From: Stentor coeruleus
Taxonomy: Eukaryota > Ciliophora > Heterotrichea > Heterotrichida > Stentoridae
DNA: 64,000 nucleotides
Direction: 5' to 3'
NCBI GenBank assembly: GCA_001970955.1
Contig: MPUH01000003.1
Span: 124,001 to 188,000 of the forward strand
The position numbers and the translations under genes were made by a program. Shown here in pieces: positions 9,823-19,395 of the stretch. The notes under the pieces are model-generated. The model was not told where the DNA came from. It ran no database searches and saw only the letters and a list, made by a program, of their open reading frames with translations. Within the stretch, counting starts at the first letter, position 1. Every line of letters starts with the position of its first letter.

Positions 9823-11955
9823 TTAAATCACGCAATCGTAACGGATATCTTTCGCTTCAATTTTAATCAAGCTTTCACAATAACTTGAATTTATTAATAT
9901 AGATGCAAAATTTGCACCCATATCGATTACTGATACTGCAATAAAGATAAATGCCCCCCCTACTACCAACGGAGCAGCTAATAATCTCGAGGCTAAAGTA
10001 GGCAATAAGCGCGCTGCAAAACTTACTATTGTATTTCCTGCTAAACTTCCTAAAAAAGCTGATAAACCATAAATAGAAATTGCAACTCCCCCAGCTAAGG
10101 TGCTCATACCCTCCTTGCTAATATCAATTACACCAATTTTTATTGCTTCAATCATAGCTTCGAAATTAGGGTAAATCGACATATCTCCTGTGATTCCATA
10201 ATCAAATAGCACTGATTTATTATCTGTAAGGCTCAGTGCATTGTAAAATTTCAGAAATTCATTATCATTATCATTATCTAAGTTGCATGTAAACCAATTA
10301 TCAATTCCACTTATTAATTTTGAGTTTTCGTGTGATAGCTTGCCAATTGATCTAAATTCTCTCTCTATAAAAGATTTTGAAATTCCAAAGCATTGCTTGT
10401 TATTTTCTGATCTGTCTATTTTGCACTCATTTTTTTCTAAATTAAAATCCTCAATAAGTTTAAGATATCTCTTTATAAATATTTTCCTTATTTCCCGTAA
10501 ATCTTTGATTTCATTACTTTTGTCTGAGACTCTGTCAAATAATTTTTTTTTCATAAAAATTTGGAAAATAGATGGGAGGTTGATTATATAATTTTCTATG
10601 AATTTTATATTTTCTTCGTCGTTTATGTTTTTATTTGTTTTCTCAAAATATTCCATTATATCTTTGCAGCGACGTAATGAAATGAAAGTTTCAGCAATAT
10701 TATTTTTAGTCCTCATGCATTCATTGATATGCAATTTCATAAAAATATCGCAGTCAATTTTTTTAACTTTCCATCTTTCATCTATTACAATACTTCCTAT
10801 ATTCCGTTTAAAATACACGATAAGATCAACAAACCTATTATTGTGAGATACATTTTCTAGCCACCAACCATTGATACATATACTTTCTAGTCGAATATAG
10901 TCATTGCTTTGATTGAAACTACTATTTGTTGGGTTTATAAACTCATGATTTTGATTTAAATTTGATGTCATAAGAATTAACGATTCACAGTTAATTACTG
11001 ATTTCACATTCTTTGAAAATATTATAGCAGGACTACGTCCTCGAAGTGCTATTGAATGTTTTTGGTTCTTTTCAGTTTTGATAATAATAATAGGAGAGTC
11101 TATTGTAAGACTTTCTCCTTGAATATCGATATCTGTATCTATAATTAATGCATCATTACTTTTAATAATAATATTTTCATTTTGGCTTCTTATCTCTATT
11201 AGGATCTCAGATAAAAATTTAATATTTTGACCATGCCCTTTGTCTTTCAATGAATTAATGTTTTCATAAATTCTGTGAAGCATATTAAATTTAAACTCGA
11301 ATCTATAAAAAAAGTCAGCTCCATCTAATCTTTTTATAATTTTTTGTCGGTTTTCATCAGAATATATATAACTCTCATTTTGATATATTGGCTTGTCAAA
11401 GGATGATATCTGAATTTCTCGTCTTCTTATTCCTTCGATTATAAAATTTTCACTAACCGGAAAGAAACGATTTAAAGTTTCTGGTAGCCTATTTATAAAT
11501 TCCTCACTAGTATTTGAAATTATCAGATGTATTCCTTTAATGCTTTCTTTATCGAAGCCAATCATGTTTATAATATCATTGCATGAGTTATAAAAATTGC
11601 TGCATCTTGATGACAAAACATATTCTTCCTGAAAAAAAAGGATGAATCTAAATTTTTCAATATCTTGAATCACTTTATAAAATTCTAAATTCGTATTAAA
11701 TCTTGCTTGAATTCCTTTTGTATCATTAATGCCAGGCATATCGCAAAAATTCCTATAGAAATGTGCACTTGATGTCACTGACTCACCACCATTTCCTATT
11801 TTCATGTTATCAGATTCGTGATTTTCAGCGATAGTGTCATAATATCCTTGATTAAATTTAACAATTAAAGGAGATCCAAAAATGAGATGAGAAAATGTTG
11901 TTTTACCTTGTCTGCTTGGCCCAAGTAATATATTAATTATTTGGTTATTCTCCAT
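9823..11955 (-). CDS. Membrane-tethered P-loop GTPase-like protein, array copy A (motif-bearing)
   Basis: One of four tandem paralogues; 710 aa from the start chosen. The N-terminal domain looks like a septin/AIG1-type TRAFAC GTPase: Walker A GPSRQGKTT (12-20), a switch-I-like GNGGESVTS (about 54-62), a G3-like DMPGINDT (72-79), and ISNTSEE in the place of G4, which is not canonical. The middle has short repeated beta strands rich in Ile and Asp, then a long helical region with motifs shared by all copies (LESICINGWW, NECMRTKN, NLPSIFQIFM). Near the end YGITGDMSIYPNFEAMIEA leads into two hydrophobic segments (a probable membrane hairpin) and a conserved tail IEAKDIRYDCVI. The frame opens seven codons earlier, but the Met at 11955 aligns with the other copies and sits beside the shared upstream block. 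Function unknown. Confidence 0.75.
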   Translation of the reverse strand: MENNQIINILLGPSRQGKTTFSHLIFGSPLIVKFNQGYYDTIAENHESDNMKIGNGGESVTSSAHFYRNFCDMPGINDTKGIQARFNTNLEFYKVIQDIEKFRFILFFQEEYVLSSRCSNFYNSCNDIINMIGFDKESIKGIHLIISNTSEEFINRLPETLNRFFPVSENFIIEGIRRREIQISSFDKPIYQNESYIYSDENRQKIIKRLDGADFFYRFEFKFNMLHRIYENINSLKDKGHGQNIKFLSEILIEIRSQNENIIIKSNDALIIDTDIDIQGESLTIDSPIIIIKTEKNQKHSIALRGRSPAIIFSKNVKSVINCESLILMTSNLNQNHEFINPTNSSFNQSNDYIRLESICINGWWLENVSHNNRFVDLIVYFKRNIGSIVIDERWKVKKIDCDIFMKLHINECMRTKNNIAETFISLRRCKDIMEYFEKTNKNINDEENIKFIENYIINLPSIFQIFMKKKLFDRVSDKSNEIKDLREIRKIFIKRYLKLIEDFNLEKNECKIDRSENNKQCFGISKSFIEREFRSIGKLSHENSKLISGIDNWFTCNLDNDNDNEFLKFYNALSLTDNKSVLFDYGITGDMSIYPNFEAMIEAIKIGVIDISKEGMSTLAGGVAISIYGLSAFLGSLAGNTIVSFAARLLPTLASRLLAAPLVVGGAFIFIAVSVIDMGANFASILINSSYCESLIKIEAKDIRYDCVI

Positions 11956-12010
11956 TATTTTTATAAATGTCTTCAAATTTTTGATATCATTTTTACAAAA
12001 AAAATGATGA
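11956..12010 (-). promoter_or_regulatory. Conserved upstream block of array copy A
   Basis: Just before the ATG the minus strand carries a block shared with all four array genes: a TCATTTTTTT-type run, TGATAT, CAAAAA, then TTGAAGACATTTATAAA. It is the best conserved non-coding DNA around these genes, so it is a candidate promoter or 5' leader element. The boundaries are approximate. Confidence 0.55.
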
Positions 12011-12534
12011 AATTTTTTGAAATAGGAGATTACCTAGTTTCTTGTCTATAATAATAGGTTTTAATTTACTGTAATCCTGCAATATCCAATAACAACGATG
12101 CCTAGAGAACAGATCTCAAGAGTTAATAATAAATAATTGAGTAAGTTGTATATTAAATCAATTATGTGAAATATAAAATATATTTAGTTACTAGATGCAT
12201 AGTTGTATTTAATAAGCAGATATGTTTTAATTATAATTATAGACTAATGAAGATTTAACATCAAATTTGATATTTTTTAAATAATTTTAGTTTATTTCCA
12301 TTTATTTCACACTTATCAACTCAAATAGGAAATCAATATAACAATAAAGCTACTTTTAGAACATTTATATTCTAAGCAAACTTTATTTTCGTAGTAATAA
12401 AACTATTTGCTTTAATCTTATAAAGTTTATCAAAAATGTATAAAACTGGAATTATTTTCAGTCATGCTTTAATTTATGCAAAAAATAGCATCTATATATT
12501 ATTAAAAATCAAGTTCATTTAATCTTAAACTAAT
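12011..12534. other. Intergenic spacer between array copies A and B
   Basis: AT-rich. The part next to the 3' end of copy B (about 12380-12534) resembles the matching flank of copy D near 19240-19395. No gene was found. Confidence 0.5.
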
Positions 12535-14589
12535 TTAAACCAAATCAAATCTAATATCTTTTCCTTCAATTTTTATAACGTTTTTATAGTAACCAGATTT
12601 TAAAAATGTGCAAGTCATATTGAATCCTATTATCAAGGTAGGCACAATTATACTAAAAAAAGCAGGACCAGAGAGGAATAATGTGTAATTGAACAATTTA
12701 GGAATAAAAATACTTTTGAAAATGTTTCCTGTAGCTAAAATTATTAAAGAAGCCGTACAAATTGCACTACCTTGTGAAATACCTTCATTGCTAATAATAA
12801 TTTCATTATTTTTTACTGCTTGAATTGTAGCTTTGAAATTAGGGTAAATAGATAAATCTCCTGTAATACCATACTTAAATAGTTCATATTTATCATTTGT
12901 GATGCTCAAAGCATTATAAAATTTGAGAAAACTATAAACTTCCTCTTCATCTGAGCTTTGCATCAAATAATTATCAAGTTCATTTATTAAATTTGATGCC
13001 TCATGCATTATATTGCCTTCAAAATTAAATTTTTTTTTAATAAAAGATCTTGAAATAGCATAAGCATTACTATTCCATTCTGTTTTTTGAATGCTTTCAC
13101 TAGAATCAAAATCATCCATTAGTTTTAGATATTTCATTATAAAAATTTTCCTTATATTCCGTAAGTCTTCTATTTCTCTATTTTCAAATGAAATTTTCCT
13201 GAACAAAGATTGAGTCATAAAGATTTGGAAGATTGACGGAAGGTTTACAATGTAATTTTCTAAAATAGTTTTATCACGCTCATGCTTATTTGTTGCATCG
13301 AGATATTCTTCTACATTTTTATAGCGGCGTAACGATTTGAAATTATTGACAATAGCATTTTTTGTTCTCATGCATTCATTGATATGCAATTTCATATGTA
13401 TATTGCAGTCAACCTTTTTAATTTTCCATTTATCATCTACCATGATACTACGACAATTTCTTTTAATTTTAACAATGAGGTCTATGAATTTATTATTATA
13501 CGATATATTTTCAGTACACCAGCTATTAATGCAAATACTTTCTAAACGAATAATATTATTGTTTTCATCAAAATCTTTATCTAATGGGTTTTGAAAATGC
13601 TGATCCTCATTTTCATTTGATACAGTAAGTATTAAATTCTCACCATTAATCACAAGTTCCACTTTTTCTAAAGAAATTATAGGATCATAGCCTCGAATAG
13701 TTATTAAGCGCCTTTCATGCTTCTTTGTATTTACTATAACTTTAGGACAATCGATTAATAGTTTTTCTCCTCGAAGTTCGATGTCTTTATCTATTATTAA
13801 AAATTTATCACTTTTAAATATTTTAACTTCACTGTTAAAATTAATATCCTTCAATATATCAGAAACAAATTTTACATCAGAAGTTTTATTACCATGCTTT
13901 AAATTTTCAATAAGTTCAAAACTCTTTGAAAGGAGATTAAACTCATGATTTTTTATAGACAATATATCTGTGTTGGATATCTTTTTTATGATGCTTTGCC
14001 TATTATCTTCAGAAAATGAATAAATATTATCTTGATGTATGGGCATATCAAATGATGATATTTGAATTGATTTATTTTTGATTCCTTCTATTAAAAAATT
14101 ATGTTCACCTTGAAAAAATCGGTTTAAAATTGCTGGAAGTCTATCAATGAAATTTTGACTGCTATTTGTAACTACTAAATGTATTCCACAAGTAAAATTT
14201 GGTGTTAAACCTAATGTCTGAATTATTTCATTGCAGTAGTTGTAAAATTGGCTTGACTTTGATGCCTTTACAAAATTTTCTTCAAAAACTAGGATAAGTC
14301 TCATCGTTTGTGCCTTTTGAATTTCTTGTAAACAACTGAGAAGTATATCAAGTTGATTATTATTTTCATAAAAGCTATTTATACTAGGCAAAATACAATA
14401 TTTTTCGCAATTAATTTCTATTGTATTACCGATAGGTTCTTCTTCAACTATTTTAATATCATATTCTATTTCATCGTAATTAATAATAAATTTTTTGCCA
14501 ATAAGATAGCAATAAAGATAGTTATTATTAATATGACACGGCCCAGTGATGAAATTTATCAGAGATGAGCAATCTGAAATATTTTCCAT
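12535..14589 (-). CDS. Array copy B, P-loop domain without GTPase motifs (pseudoGTPase)
   Basis: Paralogue of the 9823-11955 protein, 684 aa, intact frame. The nucleotide-binding motifs are gone: Walker A is reduced to GPCHINN, the switch-I segment is missing, and the G3 DxPG becomes ILPSIN. The flanking fold is kept (LRLILVFEENFVK, HLVVTNSSQNFIDRLP), as are all downstream family motifs (LESICIN, NECMRTKN, NLPSIFQIFM, FKYGITGDLSIYPNF), two C-terminal hydrophobic segments and the tail IEGKDIRFDLV. The same losses in copy D mean this is a stable subtype, not recent decay. I infer a non-hydrolysing partner or scaffold for the motif-bearing copies. Strand and spacing are shared with its neighbours. 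Confidence 0.75.
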   Translation of the reverse strand: MENISDCSSLINFITGPCHINNNYLYCYLIGKKFIINYDEIEYDIKIVEEEPIGNTIEINCEKYCILPSINSFYENNNQLDILLSCLQEIQKAQTMRLILVFEENFVKASKSSQFYNYCNEIIQTLGLTPNFTCGIHLVVTNSSQNFIDRLPAILNRFFQGEHNFLIEGIKNKSIQISSFDMPIHQDNIYSFSEDNRQSIIKKISNTDILSIKNHEFNLLSKSFELIENLKHGNKTSDVKFVSDILKDINFNSEVKIFKSDKFLIIDKDIELRGEKLLIDCPKVIVNTKKHERRLITIRGYDPIISLEKVELVINGENLILTVSNENEDQHFQNPLDKDFDENNNIIRLESICINSWCTENISYNNKFIDLIVKIKRNCRSIMVDDKWKIKKVDCNIHMKLHINECMRTKNAIVNNFKSLRRYKNVEEYLDATNKHERDKTILENYIVNLPSIFQIFMTQSLFRKISFENREIEDLRNIRKIFIMKYLKLMDDFDSSESIQKTEWNSNAYAISRSFIKKKFNFEGNIMHEASNLINELDNYLMQSSDEEEVYSFLKFYNALSITNDKYELFKYGITGDLSIYPNFKATIQAVKNNEIIISNEGISQGSAICTASLIILATGNIFKSIFIPKLFNYTLFLSGPAFFSIIVPTLIIGFNMTCTFLKSGYYKNVIKIEGKDIRFDLV

Positions 14590-14640
14590 AATTTTATAAT
14601 GTCTTCAATTTTTTGAATACCATATTGCCAAAAAAAATGA
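14590..14640 (-). promoter_or_regulatory. Conserved upstream block of array copy B
   Basis: The minus strand reads TCATTTTTTTTG, then ATGGTATTCAAAAAATTG, then AAGACATTATAAAATT directly before ATG. It is nearly identical to the blocks of copies C and D. Confidence 0.6.
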
Positions 14641-15717
14641 AGAATTTTTAAATTAATAATTAGCTTGAAAAAACACACTTAAGAGTATTTTTAAGCTTTA
14701 GGAATTAATATATTTTAAATATCACTCTTGATTAAACCAATCACTAATATTGCCTATATATATTAAAAATTTTGGTATAGGGATACTAATATACAGCAGA
14801 TAGAAAGAAGAATACCCATAATTTAAGAGTCTAAAGAAAGGACTTAGAAAATTTTGATAATCAAATAAAACTCTGAAATATATTATTTCCTTAATATCAT
14901 CAACGATACTGAATTGACAATAATAATTCATAAAATAATAATCATATAGGAATTATGCGAGCAGAGCGGAAAATCTGAAGAAACTAATATTTAAAGGGCC
15001 TTACTATAAAACAACTTAGTGCTTCATTATTATGGGAATTGATAAAAAGTAAGAATAGAATGCCATTGGAATATATATTAATTGTGGGATTCTGTATTGA
15101 TTTGAACATTTATATTTGCTGACCGATTTATTTTTTTCTGTAAATTAGACATAAAATGTAGTTGGTAATTTTGACAAGAAGATTGCATATTGCACTTATC
15201 TTTACAGCTTCAAGAAATGGCAGAGTATGCATTGTCTAATTGAGTATGAATTCAATAATCTTTGTATTATAAAAAGTTTAGAGGAGAGAATATTTGGTAC
15301 AATTCAAAATTAGACTGAAAATAAAAATAGTGAATTAAAGGGACAAAGCCTGAAACCGCTGATTTTAAATAACACCCATCATCCTATATAAATAAAAGTA
15401 TTTTCTCATTATTTATTTAATAGGTTTTATTTCGCTACTACTCATTTTTCCAATCTAAATATTTTTTATTATATTCTCACATTATTTTCGGAATAATTAT
15501 TTATTCTTTGTGAACAATAAGATTTATCAAGTTATTATTCACTTTATTGTTAAAAAATTTAAATTATGCATGATTAATTATAAGTTAAATCACGAAAAAT
15601 TATTGTTAAATTTGATAGCGAATAGCAATTTTCTACAGATTTTTATATAATATAAAGTGTAATTAGCATTTTAGTAAAAACAATATATAAAAGCTGAATA
15701 ATCTATTAATAATAAAA
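14641..15717. other. Intergenic spacer between array copies B and C
   Basis: AT-rich. A 69-residue hydrophobic frame at 14722-14931 (minus) and a 45-residue frame near 15000-15120 (plus, LTIKQLSASLLWELIKSKN) resemble no family I know. They could be gene relics, but I make no call. Confidence 0.4.
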
Positions 15718-17844
15718 TTAAATGCAGCAGTCATAACGAATATCTTTTCCTTGGACCTTTATCATGCTATTGTAATATCCTGTTCTGGCTAATCTAGAAA
15801 TGCACCACAAAAAATGAGTAACACTAACAACTGCTCCTAGAGCACCAAAAGCAATCTTCCCAAGACTAAATGCAGCAACTATTAAACCAAATGCACCTAT
15901 TACTCTCCCTAAAGTAATTGAATTCATATCTTGATCATTAATAATAAAATTGCGATCCCTTATTGCTATAATCATAGCTTCAAAATTAGGATAAATTGAT
16001 AAATCTCCAGTAATTCCATAATTAAATAGTGCAACTTTATCTTTTGTCAAACTTAATTCATGATAAAATTTAAGTAAATCATAATAATCTTGTCCATCTG
16101 AGTCAGCATACAAATTTTTATCAATTTTATTACACAAATCCGAAATATCGCCATCTGAAATATTTTTGGTTCTGCAAATTCTTTGAATGGAGCATTTTGT
16201 AATTTTATGGCTTTCTCTATTTATATCTGTTTTTTCAATAGAACAATTTTTAGAGTTAGAATTAAAATCTTTTACAATATTCAGATACTTTTCTATAAAA
16301 TACTTTCGAATTTCCCTAAGATCTGCAAATTCTTTTTCATTATTCAAAAGCTGCTGAAATAATGAATTTTTCATGAATATTTGGAAAATAGATGGAAGGT
16401 TCACTATATATTGTTTTAAAAAACTTATATCATCTTGATTATAAGTATTTTTATTCGTTTCACTTAGATATGTTTCTATATCTTTACATTGACGTAAAGA
16501 TTTGTATTTTTCAGCAACATCATTTTTAGTTCTCATGCATTCATTTAAATACAATTTCATATTAATATTGCAATCAACCTTTTTAACTTTCCACTTATCA
16601 TCAACCTCGATGCTCCCATAATTTCTATCAAAGAACACTATCAGGTCAATAAATATATTATTGTTAGAAAGATTTTCTCCCCACCAACCATTTATACATA
16701 TACTTTCTAATCTTATACATTTTTTACTTCGATTAAATTCATCTGTTTTTGGGTCTAAAAATTCCTGATTTCTGCTAATATTTGATGTCATCAAAATTAA
16801 TGATTCGTCGTTAATCACTGACTTCACTCTTTCTGAAAATTTTATTAAAGGATTTGATCCTTCAAGATTTATAAAACGTTTTTCATGGCCTGTTGTTTGC
16901 ACAATTATTATAGGAGAGTCAATTTCTAGAGTTTTTCCTTCCAGGTTGATATCTACATCAATAATTAAGATGTCTTCACTTGTAATTTTAATATTCTCAT
17001 TAGCTTGATTAGTAGTAGTAACCCTCGATAAAAATATAATATCATGTTTTTCTTGTGAATTTAATACTAAATTAACATGATCAAATATCTTCGGAAGCAT
17101 ATTAAATTTAAATTTCCACCTCCACAAAAAATCTGTAGCTTCTATATTTCTTATTATTTGTTGTTTATTTTCCTCAGAAAACATGTATCTATTATTTCCA
17201 TGTAATACAGGCTTGCTAAACGATGATATTTTACTCTGGATATCTAAAGGTTTACAATTTTGCATATCTTTTATATAATCAATTATAAAATTGCTATTTT
17301 CTGGGAATCTGCGTCCTAAAGCAGCTGGCAGCCTATTGACAAACTCCTCGCTACTATTTGTAACTACTAAATGTATTCCATTGATGTGGCTTGAATCTAA
17401 ATTAAAGATGCTCATAATTTCTCTACAAGAGTTAGAAAAATTGGCACTATTATTCGATCTTATGAATTCTTCATCAAAAACCAAGATAAGTTTGAATTTA
17501 TCTGTCTTTTGAATTTCTTCTTGATATTTAAGAATTATTTTAAGTCTTGGGCCATATCCTCTTGTATCATTAATACCTGGAAAATCGCAATAGTGCTTTC
17601 CATAATAAATTGGATTTAATGTTGCAGATACTCCACAATTCCCAATTCTCATATCGTCTGAACTATGTCCATCTGCAGTGATTGCAAACTTTTTTTTACT
17701 ATTTGCCACTTTATCAAATTCAAAATCATCTATCTCCTCTTCAATTAGCAGTCCATTGCCACAAAGAAAATGGGACATTGTAGTTTTACCTTGTTTAGTT
17801 GGCCCAACAAAAAAATACTTTATTTTCGAATCTTTTACATCCAT
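15718..17844 (-). CDS. Membrane-tethered P-loop GTPase-like protein, array copy C (motif-bearing)
   Basis: 708-aa paralogue with the cleanest GTPase motifs of the array: GPTKQGKTT (14-22), GNCGVSATLNP as the switch-I-like segment, FPGINDTRGYG as G3, and VTNSSEEF where G4 would be. The core is shared with copies A, B and D: LVFDEEFI, GIHLVVTNSS, a beta-rich middle (LIIDVDINLEGKTLEIDSP), LESICINGWWGENLS, NECMRTKN, YIVNLPSIFQIFM and YGITGDLSIYPNFEAMI. A Gly/Ala-rich hydrophobic hairpin at about 640-685 and the tail VQGKDIRYDCCI end the protein; the twin Cys near the end might be lipidated. The family is not named; the septin/AIG1-like placement rests on motif order. Confidence 0.75.
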   Translation of the reverse strand: MDVKDSKIKYFFVGPTKQGKTTMSHFLCGNGLLIEEEIDDFEFDKVANSKKKFAITADGHSSDDMRIGNCGVSATLNPIYYGKHYCDFPGINDTRGYGPRLKIILKYQEEIQKTDKFKLILVFDEEFIRSNNSANFSNSCREIMSIFNLDSSHINGIHLVVTNSSEEFVNRLPAALGRRFPENSNFIIDYIKDMQNCKPLDIQSKISSFSKPVLHGNNRYMFSEENKQQIIRNIEATDFLWRWKFKFNMLPKIFDHVNLVLNSQEKHDIIFLSRVTTTNQANENIKITSEDILIIDVDINLEGKTLEIDSPIIIVQTTGHEKRFINLEGSNPLIKFSERVKSVINDESLILMTSNISRNQEFLDPKTDEFNRSKKCIRLESICINGWWGENLSNNNIFIDLIVFFDRNYGSIEVDDKWKVKKVDCNINMKLYLNECMRTKNDVAEKYKSLRQCKDIETYLSETNKNTYNQDDISFLKQYIVNLPSIFQIFMKNSLFQQLLNNEKEFADLREIRKYFIEKYLNIVKDFNSNSKNCSIEKTDINRESHKITKCSIQRICRTKNISDGDISDLCNKIDKNLYADSDGQDYYDLLKFYHELSLTKDKVALFNYGITGDLSIYPNFEAMIIAIRDRNFIINDQDMNSITLGRVIGAFGLIVAAFSLGKIAFGALGAVVSVTHFLWCISRLARTGYYNSMIKVQGKDIRYDCCI

Positions 17845-17895
17845 TTTATAATGTCTTCAATTATTTAAAGTTCAAATCAAAAAAAAAAATGATGA
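17845..17895 (-). promoter_or_regulatory. Conserved upstream block of array copy C
   Basis: A TCATTTTTTTTTT run, then TGAACTTTAAATAATTG, then AAGACATTATAAA directly before ATG. The last 13-16 bases match the other copies almost exactly. Confidence 0.55.
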
Positions 17896-18887
17896 AATTA
17901 AAATATTAGCTGATTGCGTTAACAAATTTCAATTTTCTAATCTCCTATTAAAAATCAATTGAATTTTTAAGGCTTTCGTGCTTACTAATTTCCGCTATTA
18001 CTTAAGTTTATTATTCTTTTCCTACAAGATTTTTATAAATGCAATGTTTTAAACTAAAAATAAGTATTTGCAAAATGAATACTAGAAGAGTTTAATTCCT
18101 CTAATATATGAGAGTTTTAATTCTTGATGATAGGTTTTCATAGTTTTTTAATGCTTAAATACCAATTTTAGTTTTAAATTTTACTTATTTTATTAACCAT
18201 ATTATCTGCAAAAATTTGAAGTTGACAAAGTTGGCACTTAGAATACAAAAATAGAGTGTATAGATTGTATAAAATCATTTAAGTCAATCAATTCTCCTCA
18301 GTCTAGCACTATTCTAAATTATCTTAAAATTATTAACACTTTTATATTCTTTACATATTTTACTATTTAATTAAAACTTATAATATACTGCATAACTTGT
18401 AAGCATAAAAATTCCAACTTTAGGAACTAATCACCTAATTTCTGGCTATTTGCTTGCTTAAACTTCTAATTTATTAGGCCGAAATATATAAATAACACAA
18501 TTCAGCTGCTATTTTTGTAAGATTAATATAATCAGTATAATCAAGCTGTAATCAACATGCATACCCGAGTTGTAAAAGTTAAAACATTTAATTAAGTGCC
18601 TCTTCTCTGGATGTTCACGAAAATAGGTAAATACTCAAAATCCCAAGGTCCATGACTTGATGTGCATTATATAATCTAAATGATATAGCTTTAATCCTTT
18701 CAGTTGTAACCAGAAGTGCTAAGCAATTTCTAAAATTTAGCATCTCTTAATATTAGCATCTTACACTTAAGCACTCTAATTTCTTTATATAAATGGAATT
18801 ATATAAAACCAAACTCTGGCACTAAAGCATATAAGGATGGAAAATATTGGAACAATAGCTGAAGATTATGCATAAAGCAATTAAGAA
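17896..18887. other. Intergenic spacer, no gene seen
   Basis: AT-rich sequence downstream of copy D and upstream of copy C in the transcription direction. I see no gene. Confidence 0.5.
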
Positions 18888-19004
18888 GATTTATCTCTCC
18901 TAATAGACTTTGGAGATAATCTTTTTGATTTATCTCTCCTAATAGACTTTGAAGATAATCTTTTTGATTTATCTCTCCTAATAGATTTAGAGATAATCTA
19001 TTCA
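18888..19004. repeat. 39-bp tandem repeat, three copies
   Basis: Three head-to-tail units, each beginning GATTTATCTCTCCTAATAGA; the third is slightly diverged. The period is divisible by three, so the minus strand reads LLGEINQKDYLQS two and a half times inside a 78-codon frame (18799-19035). I doubt that this frame is a gene, because nothing outside the repeat looks coding. Confidence 0.8.
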
Positions 19005-19097
19005 TTCGAATTATCTTTTTTTTTCTATTATCCAAATCATACCCAATGAATGTATTAATTTTATCTAGTTTTTAGGTGTAATATTATTAATATATAT

Positions 19098-19141
19098 TAG
19101 TATTAGTTAGGAATTATCGCTTGACTATTGTCCAGCCCTTG
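19098..19141 (-). mobile_element. 44-bp 5'-truncated retroelement tail with 14-bp target duplication
   Basis: The insert is flanked by direct repeats TTATTAATATATAT (19084-19097 and 19142-19155). On the minus strand it is CAAGGGCTGGACAATAG, then TCAAGCGATAATTCC, then TAACTAATACTA, the same 3' end as in the 44550-44687 copy. A shared 3' end, variable 5' end and target duplication are what LINE-type target-primed insertion leaves. The flanks are AT-rich, so this copy alone would be weak; the other two copies support it. Confidence 0.7.
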
Positions 19142-19155
19142 TTATTAATATATAT

Positions 19156-19395
19156 AATTTAACTATAATTATTAACTTATAAAGATTTTATCATCATAGT
19201 TAATTTTTTGTTTTTTACGTATTTATTTCTAGTTATTTATATTCCAAACAGGTTTTCTTCTCACAATGAATAAACTTTATTTACTTTTAATTTTATAAAA
19301 TTTATCAAAAATTTAAAATACTAATATACATTATCAACTATGCTTAAATTTACGTAAACAAAGAAAAACTATCTCATATTCTTTTAAACTTCATC
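19156..19395. other. 3' flank of array copy D
   Basis: AT-rich. It includes the stretch around TTTATCAAAAAT that resembles the 3' flank of copy B. No gene. Confidence 0.4.

Noticed and set aside
14722-14931. 69-residue hydrophobic frame between array copies B and C
   Set aside because: AT-rich DNA readily gives Ile/Tyr/Phe-rich frames; there is no similarity to the array proteins and no promoter block.
18888-19004. CRISPR-like array
   Set aside because: The units are contiguous tandem repeats without spacers, in a eukaryotic context.
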